Shown here: positions 6,432 to 7,777 of the stretch, piece by piece
How positions within the stretch are numbered: the stretch's first letter is position 1
Layout of the letters: the number at the start of each line of letters is the position of its first letter
From: an uncultured Clostridia bacterium
Lineage (GTDB): Bacteria; Bacillota; Clostridia; Oscillospirales; Acutalibacteraceae
DNA length: 7,777 nt
NCBI GenBank assembly: GCA_946186535.1
Contig: CAMHNT010000104.1
Coordinates: 1-7,777, forward strand
Direction: 5' to 3'
Notes under the pieces: model-generated
Database searches by the model: none
The model's input: the letters and a program-made list of their open reading frames with translations, nothing else
Told to the model about the DNA's origin: nothing
Made by a program: the position numbers and the translations under genes

Positions 6432-7616
6432 ATGAAAGAATTTGAGCTTAAATACGGCTGTAACCCTAACCAGAAGCCGTCGAAGATTTTTATGGCAAAC
6501 GGCGAGGAGCTTCCTATCGAAATCCTCAACGGCAAGCCGGGTTACATCAATTTCCTTGACGCTTTCAACAGCTATCAGCTTGTTAAGGAAATCAAGGAGG
6601 CAACGGGTCTTTGTGCCGCTACATCCTTTAAGCACGTAAGCCCTACATCTGCCGCTGTCGGCAGAAAACTCAACGACAAGCTTAAGAAGGCTTGCTTTGT
6701 TGACGATATCGAGGGTCTCGACGATTCTCCGCTCGCATGCGCTTATGCAAGAGCAAGAGGTACCGACAGAATGTCGTCCTTCGGCGATTGGATTGCACTG
6801 AGCGACGTTTGCGACGTGACCACCGCAAATATCATCAAGAGAGAGGTATCCGACGGTATTATTGCGCCCGGATACACAGAAGAGGCTCTTGAAATCCTCA
6901 AGTCAAAGAAAAAAGGTAACTACAATATCGTTAAGATTGATGAGAACTACACTCCCGATCCTATCGAGCGCAAGCAGGTTTACGGAATTACCTTTGAGCA
7001 GGGCAGAAACGAGTTCAAAATCAACAATGAGCTTTTGGAGAATGTTGTTACGGAAAACAAGAATATCCCCGATGATGCAAAAATCGATTTGATTATTGCA
7101 CTCATTACGCTTAAGTATACACAGTCGAACTCCGTTTGCTATGCTGTTGACGGACAGGCTATCGGCGTAGGCGCAGGTCAGCAGTCAAGAATCCACTGCA
7201 CACGTCTTGCAGGAAACAAGGCTGATATCTGGCACCTCCGTCAGCATGACAAGGTGTTGAATCTCCCGTTCCTCGATACACTCGGCAGACCCGACAGAGA
7301 TAACGTTATTGACGTTTACATCTCAGACGATGATGAGGACGTACTCGGTGACGACGTATGGCAGCAGTATTTCAAGGTAAAGCCCGAGCCGCTCACAAGA
7401 GAGGAGAAGAAGGCTTATCTTTCACAGATCAAGGGAGTTTCCCTCGGCAGCGATGCATTCTTCCCGTTCGGCGACAACATCGAGCGTGCAAGAAGAAGCG
7501 GCGTAACATATATCGCACAGCCGGGCGGTTCTATCCGTGACGATAACGTTATCGAGGCATGCAACAAGTACGATATGGCAATGGTATTCACAAAAATGAG
7601 ATTGTTCCACCATTAA
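6432..7616 (+). CDS. purH: Stand-alone AICAR formyltransferase (PurH without cyclohydrolase domain)
   Basis: This enzyme transfers a formyl group from 10-formyl-THF to AICAR, giving FAICAR (step 9). It has 394 residues, about the size of the C-terminal half of ATIC, and begins at LKYGCNPNQ, where that half begins. The MGS-like IMP cyclohydrolase domain of ordinary PurH (about 500-590 residues) is absent. Catalytic residues known from human ATIC (Lys266, His267, Asn431) correspond to Lys67, His68 in SFKHVSP and Asn233 in TQSNSVCYA. Blocks such as YARARGTDRMSSFGDW, EVSDGIIAPGY, GAGQQSRIHCTRLAG and the terminal RLFHH closely match human ATIC. An oddity is VSPTSAAVG where human ATIC has VSPAGAAVG. 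The archaeal PurP, which uses formate and ATP, is a different family. The product is expected to go to PurO. A terminator follows 11 nt after the stop. Confidence 0.95.
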   Translation: MKEFELKYGCNPNQKPSKIFMANGEELPIEILNGKPGYINFLDAFNSYQLVKEIKEATGLCAATSFKHVSPTSAAVGRKLNDKLKKACFVDDIEGLDDSPLACAYARARGTDRMSSFGDWIALSDVCDVTTANIIKREVSDGIIAPGYTEEALEILKSKKKGNYNIVKIDENYTPDPIERKQVYGITFEQGRNEFKINNELLENVVTENKNIPDDAKIDLIIALITLKYTQSNSVCYAVDGQAIGVGAGQQSRIHCTRLAGNKADIWHLRQHDKVLNLPFLDTLGRPDRDNVIDVYISDDDEDVLGDDVWQQYFKVKPEPLTREEKKAYLSQIKGVSLGSDAFFPFGDNIERARRSGVTYIAQPGGSIRDDNVIEACNKYDMAMVFTKMRLFHH

Positions 7617-7627
7617 TCAAGATTATG

Positions 7628-7685
7628 ACCGTGCAAATACAGAAAAATATCAAAGCTGTATTTGTGCGGTTTTGCTGTTATTTTT
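7628..7685 (+). terminator. Intrinsic terminator ending the pur operon
   Basis: A 15-bp stem (7628-7642 with 7656-7670), containing two G-U wobbles and a 13-nt A-rich loop, is followed directly by a T-rich tail (TTTT, then GCTGTTATTTTT). It begins 11 nt after the purH stop codon and is by far the strongest such structure in the window, so it marks purH as the last gene of the transcript. Confidence 0.9.
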
Positions 7686-7744
7686 AGTGGGTGTAGTAAA
7701 TGACCTGATAATTCGCTCGTTTTTTCGGCGAAGCGAAGCCTGTT

Positions 7745-7777
7745 AAAGTTTTTGCCAAGCTTTTTTCAAAAAGCTTG
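7745..7777 (+). repeat. Dispersed hairpin repeat, copy B, cut by window edge
   Basis: AAAGTTTTTGCCAAGC is followed by a CAAGCTTTT…AAAAGCTTG hairpin (7756-7777). It matches the reverse complement of the purC-purF gap sequence (733-763) with a few changes. The window ends exactly at the hairpin's end, so it is not visible whether the GC-rich continuation found in copy A is also present. Together the copies lie just before purF and just after the operon, in opposite orientations. Confidence 0.55.

Overview
The window is a seven-gene purine biosynthesis cluster. All genes are on the + strand, in the order purC (5'-truncated by the window edge), purF, purM, purN, purO, purB, purH (formyltransferase part only). 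A strong intrinsic terminator closes the cluster at about 7628-7685. Moderate GC, AGA-rich arginine codons, AGGAG-type ribosome binding sites, a Bacillus-type PurF (11-residue propeptide and Fe-S cysteines) and a clostridial-style PurN suggest a Firmicute of class Clostridia, probably a Ruminococcus/Oscillospiraceae-like gut bacterium. That assignment is inference from style and from remembered family sequences, not from a search.

Layout. 2-547 is the end of purC. 548-869 is the only long gap; it has no convincing gene and is filled by a foldback-like region with near-perfect outer inverted arms (542-559 and 789-807) and several hairpins. 870-4853 carries purF, purM (overlapping purF by 17 nt), purN after a 123-nt gap, and purO. 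4887-6323 is purB and 6432-7616 is the AICAR formyltransferase. 7617-7777 holds the terminator and the start of a second copy, in opposite orientation, of a hairpin sequence also found in the purC-purF gap.

The encoded enzymes cover step 1 (PurF), step 3 (PurN), step 5 (PurM), SAICAR synthesis (PurC), lyase step 8 (PurB), AICAR formylation (PurH) and IMP ring closure (PurO). purD, purL and purE/K are not in view; purE probably lies upstream of purC, but that cannot be seen here.

The most notable biology is the end of the pathway. Bacteria usually carry a bifunctional PurH with an N-terminal IMP cyclohydrolase and a C-terminal AICAR formyltransferase. Here PurH has only the formyltransferase part, and ring closure is assigned to a separate archaeal-type PurO. 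PurB and the formyltransferase both look much more like the human enzymes (ADSL and the C-terminal part of ATIC) than like the E. coli or Bacillus forms. The last three steps therefore look like a mosaic of archaeal-type and eukaryote-like enzymes inside a bacterial operon. I found no phage, CRISPR, defence, tRNA or rRNA features and no convincing riboswitch.
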